Virus record (IMG/VR): IMGVR_UViG_3300014325_000025
Location: 1 to 40,474 of that record
Origin: a virus
Reading direction: 5' to 3' (one strand)
Length of the DNA: 40,474 nt
Positions within the stretch are counted from its first letter, which is position 1. Each line of letters begins with the position of its first letter. Below, piece by piece: positions 1 to 6,721 of this stretch. Made by a program: the position numbers and the translations under genes. Below the pieces are notes generated by a model, which saw nothing but the letters and a program-made list of their open reading frames with translations, had not been told where the DNA came from and made no database searches.

Positions 1-123
1 GATGTCTGCCGCATCCAGGGCTATGGCGGTGGGCAGGATCGATTGGTGGCCGTCAACGGTCACGACAACTTCCTCAAACGGGCGTCGCTCAACAAGCATG
101 AACGGAATACCATCGGCATGGCC
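1..123. repeat. Terminal redundancy, left copy
   Basis: These 123 bases are identical to the last 123 bases of the window (40352-40474). A minus-strand gene runs through the join without a break, so the repeat is best read as the overlap of a circular or circularly permuted genome. The non-redundant length is then 40,351 bp. A genuine short direct terminal repeat cannot be excluded from sequence alone. Confidence 0.95.
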
Positions 124-171
124 GCTCGCCCGGTACGGGTCTTCCTGCAAAATATCATATTCGATGCGCAT
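1..171 (-). CDS. Small hypothetical protein (5' part; continues at 40351)
   Basis: The protein begins MRIEYDILQEDPYRASGHAD and continues across the circular join to the stop at 40268, giving 84 residues in all. The ATG at 171 is preceded by TAAGGAG, which also contains the stop codon of the upstream 32-residue gene, so the two are translationally coupled. No domain is recognised. The C-terminal half is Ala/Arg rich and helical (ARLQAARERADAVQAAE). It is part of the long minus-strand early operon. Confidence 0.75.
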   Translation of the reverse strand, partial: MRIEYDILQEDPYRASGHADGIPFMLVERRPFEEVVVTVDGHQSILPTAIALDAADI

Positions 172-180
172 GCAGTCTCC

Positions 181-279
181 TTACAGTCCAACGCTTTGCA
201 GAAAATGGATTGCCTCAGCCTGCGATTTGATGTAATGGTCGTTCAGGATCCACACCGCGTCAGCGACGGCGGTTCTCAT
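181..279 (-). CDS. 32-residue hypothetical peptide
   Basis: A very short gene whose ATG overlaps the stop of the upstream gene as ATGA (279) and whose TAA forms part of the ribosome-binding site of the next gene. It starts MRTAVADAVWILNDHYIKSQ and ends FLQSVGL. The tight coupling on both sides and the lack of another frame here support it as real. The peptide would be one amphipathic helix. No function is recognised. Confidence 0.55.
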   Translation of the reverse strand: MRTAVADAVWILNDHYIKSQAEAIHFLQSVGL

Positions 280-680
280 CAGTCGGCCAGGATCTCCCCG
301 TCCGCATCCGTCACGCCGAGGTCGCGCGCCTTGGCCTCGGCCGCGCGAAGAGCCTCACCCCATGTCCGACCGCGATCCTGCTTCACCTGAGCATGCTCGA
401 GGATGTTCCCCGCGGCGGTGCTCCCGCGGTCAAACATCCCAGCGACCGCCACGCCCTCATATACGGACAGCGTTTCCAGGGACACGCCTTCGGCGTGCAA
501 AGCGTGGGCGATCAGACATCCGGGCACGGCCGTGCCCGTGACAAGGTCCCCGTGAATGTAATAGCAACCATCCCGGTCACCGTTTTCGTTGACGTAGATG
601 GTGCCCTCACGGCCAGCAACAGCCTGCCGCAGGGCCAGCAGGGCTCTACTTGGTGTGATCTCAGCAAGAGACGTCATCAT
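279..680 (-). CDS. Conserved phage protein, paralogue of the gene at 7341-7736
   Basis: A 133-residue protein. It aligns along its whole length with the product of 7341-7736: both begin with an LAEITPSRAL / LEEITPGRAL segment, have a CYYIHGD / CYYLHGR core, PGCLIAHAL / PGCLIGHAL, then TWGEAL and an ALGVTDA-type C terminus. No catalytic motif is obvious. The start overlaps the upstream stop (ATGATG, so either ATG is possible). Two diverged copies in one operon suggest duplication or acquisition of a paralogue. Function unknown. Confidence 0.8.
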   Translation of the reverse strand: MMTSLAEITPSRALLALRQAVAGREGTIYVNENGDRDGCYYIHGDLVTGTAVPGCLIAHALHAEGVSLETLSVYEGVAVAGMFDRGSTAAGNILEHAQVKQDRGRTWGEALRAAEAKARDLGVTDADGEILAD

Positions 681-1219
681 CCGCCGTTCATGTGGTAGGC
701 GAGGGCCTGTACCGCGCGCGAAAACCGCTTCCGCGCAGTCACATCCGTGGGGTCGTAGCCGGTCAACGCGTTCCGCTGGTCAGCTGACAGGCATTCCCAC
801 CCGATGGCCATGTCCGCCATGCCGGCCAGAGGCTCACTGGCTGCCGCGCCAGGGTCCACAGGCTCACTGCCCACAGGGACCGGCGCGGCCTCCCAACCGT
901 CTCGGGAGGCCAGGAAGACGGGCAGCAACGCGCGGACATCATCCGTGCTGTACCGCCACTGACCGGTACGGGCGAGGTAGGCGGCACGCTCACGCCTGCA
1001 GTAGCTGTCCGCCGTCCGGCGGGCAGCAGCATTGACTTCCTGCCGACTCGCCGAGGTCGGGTCCGGCCAGCCGGACAACAGCCGGATCATGATTTCCTGC
1101 GCCAGGTCGGCGGCCTCGATGGGATAGCCGTACCGCGCGGCAAAGCCTCGCGCTACCCCATCCGCCTGCGCCTGCAGCCGCTCGAAGCATTCCACGGCCT
1201 GTTCCGGACTCCACGTCAT
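677..1219 (-). CDS. Sigma-factor-like protein (region 2-like N terminus)
   Basis: 180 residues. The N-terminal half contains YPIEAADLAQEIMIRLLSGW (about residues 31-50), which resembles the DLxQEvfl helix of sigma-70 region 2 in ECF-like proteins. A basic helical segment (RRTADSYCRRERAAYLART) follows, and a C-terminal helical part (DQRNALTGYDPTDVTARKRF) could be a degenerate region 4 helix-turn-helix. Such sigma-like genes are common in actinophages, though promoter recognition has rarely been shown. The start at 1219 overlaps the preceding small basic gene (ATGA). A general DNA-binding regulator is the alternative. Confidence 0.65.
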   Translation of the reverse strand: MTWSPEQAVECFERLQAQADGVARGFAARYGYPIEAADLAQEIMIRLLSGWPDPTSASRQEVNAAARRTADSYCRRERAAYLARTGQWRYSTDDVRALLPVFLASRDGWEAAPVPVGSEPVDPGAAASEPLAGMADMAIGWECLSADQRNALTGYDPTDVTARKRFSRAVQALAYHMNGG

Positions 1220-1377
1220 CGGCCGCGCCCCGCGCGCCGTGCGGCACGCTGCCGCTTCCCCGCGGCACGTCTACGCCTACGCTCCGCAGGCGAGCATGAC
1301 CGGCCCGCAGGAATACCGCGGAGTTCCCGCAGAAAAAAGAACGCGGACCACCGTCTACGTTCGTCAAGGCTGATCAA
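1216..1377 (-). CDS. Putative small Arg-rich protein (TTG start)
   Basis: A 53-residue candidate. The TTG at 1377 sits 6 bases after GGAAAGGA, inside the 3' end of the metallophosphoesterase gene, and the stop overlaps the next start as ATGA. The product begins MISLDERRRWSAFFFLRELR and ends in a very basic tail with many Arg. It fills what would otherwise be the only sizeable gap in this tightly packed stretch. The overlaps favour it, but no homologue is recognised and composition alone could create this frame. Confidence 0.4.
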   Translation of the reverse strand: MISLDERRRWSAFFFLRELRGIPAGRSCSPAERRRRRAAGKRQRAARRAGRGR

Positions 1378-2176
1378 CGGCGATCCTTTCCAAATCGTCG
1401 AAATCGTCAAAGCTCGGGATCGGATATTCCTGACCGTGGACAAGGAACGATCCGTCAGACTGGATATGGACAAGTTCGGGAATGACCGTGCCCGCATCCG
1501 AGATGTGCAGCAGGGCAAAGCCCTGCTGCCAGTTCGCCGAACCGTGGGTGAGGTAGGAGGCAGCATCAATGTCGGCCAGGTGGCCGCATTCCACCGCGGC
1601 AATGGTCTTCCTGCGCTCCCGATGACCGCGAGTCTCATGGATCAGGCCGAGGCGATGCGAATGCCCCTGAACCACGCTTTCGCCGAATTCGCGGGCCATG
1701 CGAAGCGCGCTACCGCCCGCGTAGCCTGCCAGTTTGTCACCGTGGATGGCGACCCATCCGGGGGCGAGCGTCAACGGCTGGCCCTGGTAGGTGATGGCCA
1801 GCCGGTCAAATTCGAGTAGTTCGGGGAGCTGCAGGGACTGCAGGTCCCGCAGGGCGGGCGCATATCGGGCCAGGTAGGCGCGAATGCGCGCCTCATGGTT
1901 TCCCTCAATGTAGTCGCATGGGCCGTCCCACACGGCGCGCAGTGATTCGAGGATCCCCACCGCGGCGTTGCAATCCATCTGTAGATCAGACTGGTATTCC
2001 TCGGCCATGCCGCGGGACCAGCGCGCGGGTCCGCGCATGTCCACGAAATCGCCGAGGATCACGATCCGGTCCGGGTCGTACTCATGGACGAGCTGCAGAA
2101 TGCCTGCGACGGCGCGCGGATCATGGTCGGGTATGTGGGTGTCGGGCCACGCTAGAACGGTCTGCCAGCTGCTCAT
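1364..2176 (-). CDS. Calcineurin-like metallophosphoesterase
   Basis: 270 residues with the ordered metal-binding motifs of the family: DTH (12-14), GDFVD (42-46), GNHEAR (92-97), HGD (145-147) and GHSH (171-174). The fold hydrolyses phosphomono- or diesters with two metal ions. The substrate cannot be read from sequence. It lies downstream of a cytosine methyltransferase and an RNA ligase with ATGA-type overlaps, so it may act in nucleic acid end processing; that is inference. Start ATG at 2176 overlaps the methyltransferase stop. Confidence 0.9.
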   Translation of the reverse strand: MSSWQTVLAWPDTHIPDHDPRAVAGILQLVHEYDPDRIVILGDFVDMRGPARWSRGMAEEYQSDLQMDCNAAVGILESLRAVWDGPCDYIEGNHEARIRAYLARYAPALRDLQSLQLPELLEFDRLAITYQGQPLTLAPGWVAIHGDKLAGYAGGSALRMAREFGESVVQGHSHRLGLIHETRGHRERRKTIAAVECGHLADIDAASYLTHGSANWQQGFALLHISDAGTVIPELVHIQSDGSFLVHGQEYPIPSFDDFDDLERIAVDQP

Positions 2177-2928
2177 GTGGCCTCCCTAGATGTGTGTGGA
2201 TTCCCGCCATCGAGCGCCCACGCAATCGACCGGCCAATGACCTCGGCGCAGGCCGGTACGACCGCGTTTCCCAATGCCTTCACTCTGGCAGCGTCCAACC
2301 TTCCGGAAACCCCATCATGATCTCCACCAGCCGCACGGGCGGACGCCATGATCCGGTCAAGGAGATTATTTGCCGAACCCGCGTTTTCGTCGCCTGCCTG
2401 TACCGCGGGCCGCTGCCGATGCCCCATCCGTTTCGCCCCAACGCTGCCGTGGGGGTAGGCAGCGATAAACAGACGTCTTCGCATGTGTGGGAAACCCACG
2501 GCGCACGCCGTAAGCGGAGCCCATTCCGTGTCATAGCCGATATCGGTAAGACCATCAATCACCTCCTCGAGTCCTCGTTTCCGCAGGCCGATCACGTTCT
2601 CTGCGAGTACCGCATGCGGCTGCAGGTCGCGGATAGCCCGTAGCATTTCCGGCCAGAGCCACCGTTCGTCGTCGGCGCCCTGGTGCCGGCCCGCGATGGA
2701 CACTGGCTGGCAGGGGAAACCCCCTGCCAGCACGTCTACTCGCGGCACGGCCGTGAAATCAACGTCGTGGATGTCCTGCCATCGGTGGACGTCTGGCCAA
2801 TGTCTGGCCAGAACGGATGCGCAGAACGGGTCTTTTTCAACCTGCCATAGGCAGGTCATGCCGGCGCGTTCGAACCCGAGGTCTATTCCGCCGATGCCTG
2901 CGAACAGGCTGCCGAACGTCAGGGCCAC
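2173..2928 (-). CDS. DNA (cytosine-5) methyltransferase
   Basis: 251 residues with the canonical C5-methyltransferase motifs: motif I FAGIGG (9-14, S-adenosylmethionine binding), motif IV GGFPCQP with the catalytic Cys at about 73, motif VI ENV (110-112), motif VIII GFPHMRRRLFI (145-155) and a C-terminal motif X-like KALGNAVVP. The region between motifs VIII and X, the target recognition domain, is short, so the enzyme is compact. No cognate restriction endonuclease is seen beside it, so self-protection against host restriction is the likely role. Its stop overlaps the metallophosphoesterase start. Confidence 0.93.
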   Translation of the reverse strand: MALTFGSLFAGIGGIDLGFERAGMTCLWQVEKDPFCASVLARHWPDVHRWQDIHDVDFTAVPRVDVLAGGFPCQPVSIAGRHQGADDERWLWPEMLRAIRDLQPHAVLAENVIGLRKRGLEEVIDGLTDIGYDTEWAPLTACAVGFPHMRRRLFIAAYPHGSVGAKRMGHRQRPAVQAGDENAGSANNLLDRIMASARAAGGDHDGVSGRLDAARVKALGNAVVPACAEVIGRSIAWALDGGNPHTSREAT

Positions 2929-3587
2929 TAGGCGACCGCCTGCGCGGTCGCGCCCTTCGGCAGGTCGTCATGCTCGAGCAACGCCTTAAAGCTCGTTTTC
3001 GCCTGCGTGTGGTAGACCACAACGCCTTCCGGGCGCATCCATCCGGGGGCGGCATCCGACCCGCCGATACGCAGGTACTCGAGGGCCTCATCAACCAGCG
3101 CATCGGCGTAGATGCCCTGGCAGATGACGGGCACGACACCGCACGCCGAGGGCGCCGGGATGCGATCGTCTGCCAGGTCTGCATCAAGCTCACGCCACCG
3201 TGACGCGTTGAACAGGCTGAAACGGCGTTCAGAGAGGCCGTAGCCGCGCTGGATTCCCTGCCCCCACCATTCCCCATAGTGGTGCCCGGAGCCAAGCTCT
3301 GAGAGGCTTACAGCGTGGTCACGGACCCATGCGGCGAAGCCGTAGTTGTCGTTGTCGGGCGTGAGCCACCTGTTCCGGCTTCCGGCACGCACCTCCCAGA
3401 GGATGCCGCCGCGGGTCACAATGCTTGACCCGGTCGCGGCGGACCATGTGACCGCGACGCTACCATCATCGTCGCCCGCGCCAAGCGCGGCCACGGCCAC
3501 CAGGCCGTTGGTTCCGTCGATTTTCTCTGTGATGACCGCCCGCCTGCGCAGGCGGGGGATTTTCGGGAACGACGGGTAGGACTCCAT
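2928..3587 (-). CDS. RNA ligase (T4 Rnl2-like nucleotidyltransferase)
   Basis: 219 residues. The adenylation motif I EKIDGTNG is at 21-28, with Lys22 as predicted nucleophile. Later come a YGEWWG element (about 105-110), motif IV EGVVVYH (188-194) and a motif V-like KTSFKALLE (198-206). This order and spacing fit the Rnl2-like catalytic core. No separate C-terminal domain is present, so it is near-minimal. It probably seals RNA nicks, for example tRNAs cut by host nucleases. ATG at 3587 follows GGAAAGGAAGAGT. The stop overlaps the methyltransferase start by one base. Confidence 0.88.
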   Translation of the reverse strand: MESYPSFPKIPRLRRRAVITEKIDGTNGLVAVAALGAGDDDGSVAVTWSAATGSSIVTRGGILWEVRAGSRNRWLTPDNDNYGFAAWVRDHAVSLSELGSGHHYGEWWGQGIQRGYGLSERRFSLFNASRWRELDADLADDRIPAPSACGVVPVICQGIYADALVDEALEYLRIGGSDAAPGWMRPEGVVVYHTQAKTSFKALLEHDDLPKGATAQAVA

Positions 3588-3617
3588 ACTCTTCCTTTCC
3601 GGAGACCGCCGGGGTGT

Positions 3618-3698
3618 TTAACGCCAGCGGTCCCAGCGGCCAATGCCGAAATAGACGATGAGTGCGAGGACGACGAACGCGAACAGGAAGCTGCTCAT
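3618..3698 (-). CDS. 26-residue membrane peptide
   Basis: A tiny gene whose ATG overlaps the stop of the preceding membrane-protein gene (ATGA at 3695-3698). The product begins MSSFLFAFVVLALIVYFGIG and ends in the basic tail RWDRWR. It is one hydrophobic helix with a charged C terminus. It pairs with the 54-residue membrane protein just upstream. A role at the membrane is certain in outline only; function unknown. Confidence 0.65.
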   Translation of the reverse strand: MSSFLFAFVVLALIVYFGIGRWDRWR

Positions 3699-3859
3699 CG
3701 GCGTTGCTGGCGCCTCTGCGCCAGGTCATCGCCGCGCATGATCTCGTCAACGGTCAGGCGGGCACGCCTGTAGCCTGACAGGAAAACGATGCTGCAGGAG
3801 ATGATGAAAGCCCCAATTCCCGCGAACAGCAAGCCGAGGCCGAACAGGAACATGTGCAT
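3695..3859 (-). CDS. 54-residue membrane protein
   Basis: The product begins MHMFLFGLGLLFAGIGAFII, continues with a hydrophobic stretch to about residue 29, and ends with a basic cytoplasmic tail (DLAQRRQQRR). The start chosen (3859) overlaps the upstream stop as TGATG. An ATG at 3880 in the same frame would add seven residues but has no better ribosome-binding site. It forms a pair with the 26-residue membrane peptide downstream. Function unknown. Confidence 0.65.
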   Translation of the reverse strand: MHMFLFGLGLLFAGIGAFIISCSIVFLSGYRRARLTVDEIMRGDDLAQRRQQRR

Positions 3860-4137
3860 CAGTCGTCGACCCCTGGCCATGCGTCATCGAGGACCAGGGC
3901 TAGGATCGCCCCGTAGCCCATGATGTCGTAGGCCGTGTCCATAGCAGGCTCATTCCAGGTGCCGTACAGCTGCCCGGACACGGCCAGGTTCGCCAGCCGC
4001 GCCACCTTGTCATTCAACCGGGTTAGAACCGCGCGGACCACTTCGGTCTTATCCGATCCGAATGGGGTTGCCGCAATGTTCCGCGTGCCATAATCCTTCT
4101 GCTTGCCGATGACCAGCGCCTTAGCGGCATCGAACAC
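3859..4137 (-). CDS. Nucleotide-modification-associated domain protein (DUF1599-like)
   Basis: 92 residues from a GTG at 4137. It shows the KQKDYG...N motif near the N terminus, a K-x2-RLxNL helix (NDKVARLANLAV) and a C-terminal DTAYDIMGYGAILAL helix, the pattern of the DUF1599 / nucleotide modification associated family in phages. The family is linked by context to modified-nucleotide metabolism, with no defined reaction. The same frame extends upstream to a CTG at 4164. That CTG overlaps the previous stop as CTGA and sits after GGAAAGGA, so the true start may be this CTG, adding LTIEDAISE. Confidence 0.7.
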   Translation of the reverse strand: MFDAAKALVIGKQKDYGTRNIAATPFGSDKTEVVRAVLTRLNDKVARLANLAVSGQLYGTWNEPAMDTAYDIMGYGAILALVLDDAWPGVDD

Positions 4138-4160
4138 TTCCGAGATTGCATCTTCGATGG

Positions 4161-4817
4161 TCAGAGTGGGATCCTTTCCGTGAACGCGTCAACACCATCA
4201 CTGGCGATGAACGAAGAGGCGTCATGCCCTTCGGGTAGACGCACCACACGGGCGTGTGGAATGTCCTCGAGGATCGCCCGGACAAGCTGCTCACCCGGGC
4301 GCTGCCCGGACTGCTCATTCGGCGGATCAGCGTCCGGGACGATCACCACCTGAAAGCCTGCGTAGCATCTGGCCATGTACGGGCGCCAGGTGGACACGCC
4401 GGGAATGCCCGTGGTCGGCAGACCGGTTGCCTGCCGCACCGCCCACGTATCCGACTCGCCCTCGCAGATGAACGCGACCTCGCCCGCCGCCAGTAGATCA
4501 CGGGCGTTGTAGATGAGAGGTGGCCTGCCTGGCAGGCCCAAATACTTGGGTTTCTCATCAACGGTCAGACCTGGAATCGCCCGGAATTTGATTTGCACAA
4601 TACCGGTCGGGGTTTGATAGGGGATTGCCATCCTGCCCACATAGGGTTCATGCCCCGGGTAAGGCTCGCCTACGTATCCGAGATTGAAATATTGTGCGCT
4701 GACCCCGTTGTATCCTCGGCCCGTCAAATATTCGTGAACCGCGGGCTCGTCCCGCAGCATCGCCTGATAGACTACCGACGCTTCCGATAATTGTTTCTTC
4801 GATGAATCGTCGAGCAC
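4161..4817 (-). CDS. DNA primase, catalytic TOPRIM part (DnaG-like)
   Basis: 218 residues. It has a YLTGRGYN helix-turn segment typical of DnaG-type primases (about 30-37), a core PYQTPTGIVQIKFRAI, and the TOPRIM signature: Glu in FICEGESDTWAVRQ and an Asp pair in VVIVPDADPP. It overlaps the zinc-finger ORF at 4648-5037 by 170 bases in another frame, so the primase is split in two as in L5-like phages. It may be made as a second polypeptide from GTG 4817 or by frameshifting. It would prime lagging-strand synthesis with the DnaB-like helicase. Confidence 0.85.
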   Translation of the reverse strand: MLDDSSKKQLSEASVVYQAMLRDEPAVHEYLTGRGYNGVSAQYFNLGYVGEPYPGHEPYVGRMAIPYQTPTGIVQIKFRAIPGLTVDEKPKYLGLPGRPPLIYNARDLLAAGEVAFICEGESDTWAVRQATGLPTTGIPGVSTWRPYMARCYAGFQVVIVPDADPPNEQSGQRPGEQLVRAILEDIPHARVVRLPEGHDASSFIASDGVDAFTERIPL

Positions 4818-5037
4818 CAGGGAAATCTAAATTCTCCCTCCACATGACGATCGTGTAGCCGTCGCCTTTCACGCATCCCGTGTGGCAGGTGAAAGCATGT
4901 TCGGTGAGGTTGACCGAGGCGGATGCCTGCCTGTCCTCGTGGAACGGGCATTTAAGCGGTGTCCACCCGCCCCGGTCGGGCCGCAGTGTCGCGCCGTAAT
5001 GCTCGAGCACGGCCCGGATATCGGGCCGTGGGGTCAC
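4648..5037 (-). CDS. DNA primase, zinc-binding part (CHC2-like)
   Basis: 129 residues from a GTG at 5037 that overlaps the upstream stop as GTGA. A TTG-like extension to 5064 is less likely. The N-terminal half holds the primase zinc motif: CPFHEDRQASASV then CHTGC and KGD. After FPGARRFIEE the product becomes Arg-rich and unprimase-like, and the TOPRIM frame takes over at 4817. The zinc domain recognises template sequence in DnaG-type primases. The useful part probably ends near 4810. Confidence 0.82.
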   Translation of the reverse strand: MTPRPDIRAVLEHYGATLRPDRGGWTPLKCPFHEDRQASASVNLTEHAFTCHTGCVKGDGYTIVMWRENLDFPGARRFIEETIIGSVGSLSGDAAGRARGSRIFDGPRIQRGQRTIFQSRIRRRALPGA

Positions 5038-5246
5038 GAAACGGTCAGCTGCCAGTCGTACCACTGGCCGCCTGGCGCGCGGGTGAACTGCACTTCGGCG
5101 ACCTCGGTGTCCTTGTCGTCCGCGGCCTTGGCCTCGGCCGCGTCGAGGACCTTCCGCAGGTCGGAAGTGGAGATCAGTTGGTCGACGTCGAAGCGGATGC
5201 CTGTCACGGGGGGCTCGACAGGGTCACCGAAGATGAGACGGGGCAT
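5034..5246 (-). CDS. Small hypothetical protein (paralogue of 5292-5480)
   Basis: 70 residues, ATG at 5246 after AAAGGAG. It shares an FDVDQ...RKVLDAAEAKA...RAPGGQW...QLTVS pattern with its upstream neighbour (FDIDDYVD...LAQRAKE...TAPW...QIVIVS). The two are probably a tandem duplication. The predicted fold is a strand, a helix and two strands. Its stop overlaps the primase start. No known family is recognised. Confidence 0.75.
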   Translation of the reverse strand: MPRLIFGDPVEPPVTGIRFDVDQLISTSDLRKVLDAAEAKAADDKDTEVAEVQFTRAPGGQWYDWQLTVS

Positions 5247-5291
5247 GTATGCTCCTTTAGGCTGGTGCGCTGGACGGTTTGTCTTATGCGG

Positions 5292-5480
5292 TCAGCTGAC
5301 GATGACGATCTGGTGATCCTCTTCGGCCGACCACGGCGCCGTGACGAACCGCAGGCGCCGCCGCTGCTCCTTCGCACGCTGCGCTAGGAGGATGATCTCT
5401 TGCGGGTCGACGTAGTCGTCAATGTCAAACAGCAGCGACTCGACCGGGACGGTTACAGTCTCATAGGTCAGCTTCGCCAT
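5292..5480 (-). CDS. Small hypothetical protein (paralogue of 5034-5246)
   Basis: 62 residues beginning MAKLTYETVTVPVESLLFDI, with ATG at 5480 well spaced after GGAGGAAACAAGA. The frame extends upstream to 5528 but that part lies inside the nuclease gene and lacks a ribosome-binding site. It is similar to the next gene in the operon, including the strand-helix-strand pattern and an IVIVS C terminus. Function unknown. Confidence 0.75.
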   Translation of the reverse strand: MAKLTYETVTVPVESLLFDIDDYVDPQEIILLAQRAKEQRRRLRFVTAPWSAEEDHQIVIVS

Positions 5481-5844
5481 TCTTGTTTCCTCCGTTGAGT
5501 GCGGCCACGATGCGAACAAACTGGTCAAGTTCCATCACGACGAACGCCTGACCGACTGGTTTACGGCGAGCTTTCACAATTGCCGCATACCATCGGGTTT
5601 TCGCATTCGCCTGTTCCTTTTTCGCCTCGGCCATATACAACGGCAGGCGAATTTTCTCCTCGTCTTTGCATTCGACGGTGAACCCGGGCACGCCGCGGAG
5701 GTCACCGCGGTCGTCTTTGCCGTTGACGTCACCCCATCTGCGGATGTCCTCCGCGGGCACGCCGAGCATCTCGGCGTGCCCCTGCAGGTAGGCCTCTACG
5801 GCGGTTTCCCATCGGGTGCCGCGGGCAACGGACGGGTGGCTCAC
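5461..5844 (-). CDS. PD-(D/E)XK nuclease, Holliday-junction-resolvase-like
   Basis: 127 residues from a GTG at 5844 (GTGA overlap with the upstream stop). It contains GTRWETAVEAYL, then DVNGKDDRGDLRGVPGFTVECK, where the D...GD and E-x-K residues fit a PD-(D/E)XK active site. The C-terminal AFVVMELDQFVRIVAAL helix is typical of actinophage proteins annotated as resolvase. It would resolve branched replication or recombination intermediates before packaging. A VRR-NUC or other small structure-specific nuclease is the alternative. Confidence 0.72.
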   Translation of the reverse strand: MSHPSVARGTRWETAVEAYLQGHAEMLGVPAEDIRRWGDVNGKDDRGDLRGVPGFTVECKDEEKIRLPLYMAEAKKEQANAKTRWYAAIVKARRKPVGQAFVVMELDQFVRIVAALNGGNKNGEADL

Positions 5845-6029
5845 CCGCCCGTCAGAGCGTCCTGGATGGCGTTCGCCGTGGCGCGGCAGAACGCGCCTCC
5901 CTCGGGCGCGGCATCCCACACGCCAGCTCCGGGCAGGGTGGTGGTCAGGAGGGCATGCGCCAGATAGCCGGCCTCGCGGTCGTCAAGGGTGAGCGTGACC
6001 GTGGTATACCGGTCGGCTTTGAGGTTCAC
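5841..6029 (-). CDS. Small hypothetical protein
   Basis: 62 residues from a GTG at 6029 overlapping the upstream stop (GTGA). It begins MNLKADRYTTVTLTLDDREA and ends in an Ala-rich helix (CRATANAIQDALTGG). A short beta segment followed by helices is expected. No family is recognised. It lies between two other small coupled genes in the operon. Confidence 0.7.
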   Translation of the reverse strand: MNLKADRYTTVTLTLDDREAGYLAHALLTTTLPGAGVWDAAPEGGAFCRATANAIQDALTGG

Positions 6030-6214
6030 CGCGGGCCAGTCATTGCGCCGATGACATTCTCGGCGTTGTCGGCCTCGGGCGGCGGGCCCGCGAGGGCCAG
6101 GGCCAGGATCGCAATCAGCGCCTGCGCCCGGGTGAACCCGGCAGTCTCAAGCACGCGCAGCGCATGCCGGATCGCAGGGGGCGTGTCGGTCGGAAGGCCA
6201 TGAACGTCGCTCAA
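6026..6214 (-). CDS. Small hypothetical protein with a helical hydrophobic core
   Basis: 62 residues from a TTG at 6214 that overlaps the upstream stop (TTGA) after GAAAGGGAAT. It contains AIRHALRVLETAGFTRAQAL followed by IAILALALAG, then a polar tail. The first part has the look of an UBA-like or helix-turn-helix segment. The hydrophobic part is too short to be a sure membrane span. Function unknown. Confidence 0.65.
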   Translation of the reverse strand: MSDVHGLPTDTPPAIRHALRVLETAGFTRAQALIAILALALAGPPPEADNAENVIGAMTGPR

Positions 6215-6489
6215 CTACATTCCCTTTCATCGATGGGATGATGGTCGAAACCGCAGTCGTCGCAGACCGTGTCATCGGCCGGCACATGACCGGCCGCATC
6301 ATCGGACTCGCCTGTGCAGGCCTTGCAAGGCCTGCACAGCGGCAGGCCCATGAGTTCGTATTCGTCGTCTTCGCAGATGTAGCACCCACGGCGGACGGGG
6401 ATTTGCCGCTTTGACCGCCAGGACGGATCGTGTCGTCCCCGCTCGAGCATCCAATATGCCGGATCATCCGGCCTGGTCGGTGTGGACAT
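6211..6489 (-). CDS. Cysteine-rich zinc-binding protein
   Basis: 92 residues. Cysteines are arranged as C-x2-C (GCYICEDD), C-x2-C-x2-C (LCRPCKACTG) and C-x2-C followed by DHH (DDCGFDHHPIDERECS), enough for two zinc sites. The N-terminal part is Arg- and Trp-containing (YWMLERGRHDPSWRSKRQ). A small nucleic-acid-binding or adaptor protein is plausible, but no family is recognised. Confidence 0.72.
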   Translation of the reverse strand: MSTPTRPDDPAYWMLERGRHDPSWRSKRQIPVRRGCYICEDDEYELMGLPLCRPCKACTGESDDAAGHVPADDTVCDDCGFDHHPIDERECS

Positions 6490-6493
6490 CAGG

Positions 6494-6703
6494 TCAGATG
6501 TTGTGACGGTCCTGGTCGCGAATCACTCCGGTCGGGTCAAGGGCCAAAAGCGTCTGAAAGATGATCCGGTCCGGCTCAGGCCTGAAAGCGTCCACCTCAT
6601 AGGCATACTGCATTGCGGCAACGGCAAGCCGGAATTCCCGTCCACTGAATCGGACGGTGATGTCCGGGTCGGGCACCTCGACGGGGTCGATGATATGAGC
6701 CAT
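6494..6703 (-). CDS. Small hypothetical protein
   Basis: 69 residues, ATG at 6703 after AAGGAGCACCTGTC. It begins MAHIIDPVEVPDPDITVRFS and contains FRLAVAAMQYAYEVDAF. The N-terminal half should form strands and the rest helices. No homology is recognised. Confidence 0.72.
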   Translation of the reverse strand: MAHIIDPVEVPDPDITVRFSGREFRLAVAAMQYAYEVDAFRPEPDRIIFQTLLALDPTGVIRDQDRHNI

Positions 6704-6721
6704 GACAGGTGCTCCTTGCTG

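Noticed and set aside
1-123. Genuine short direct terminal repeat as physical genome ends
   Set aside because: The repeat interrupts a gene that is intact only in the circular form, which is expected for an assembly overlap or permuted genome.
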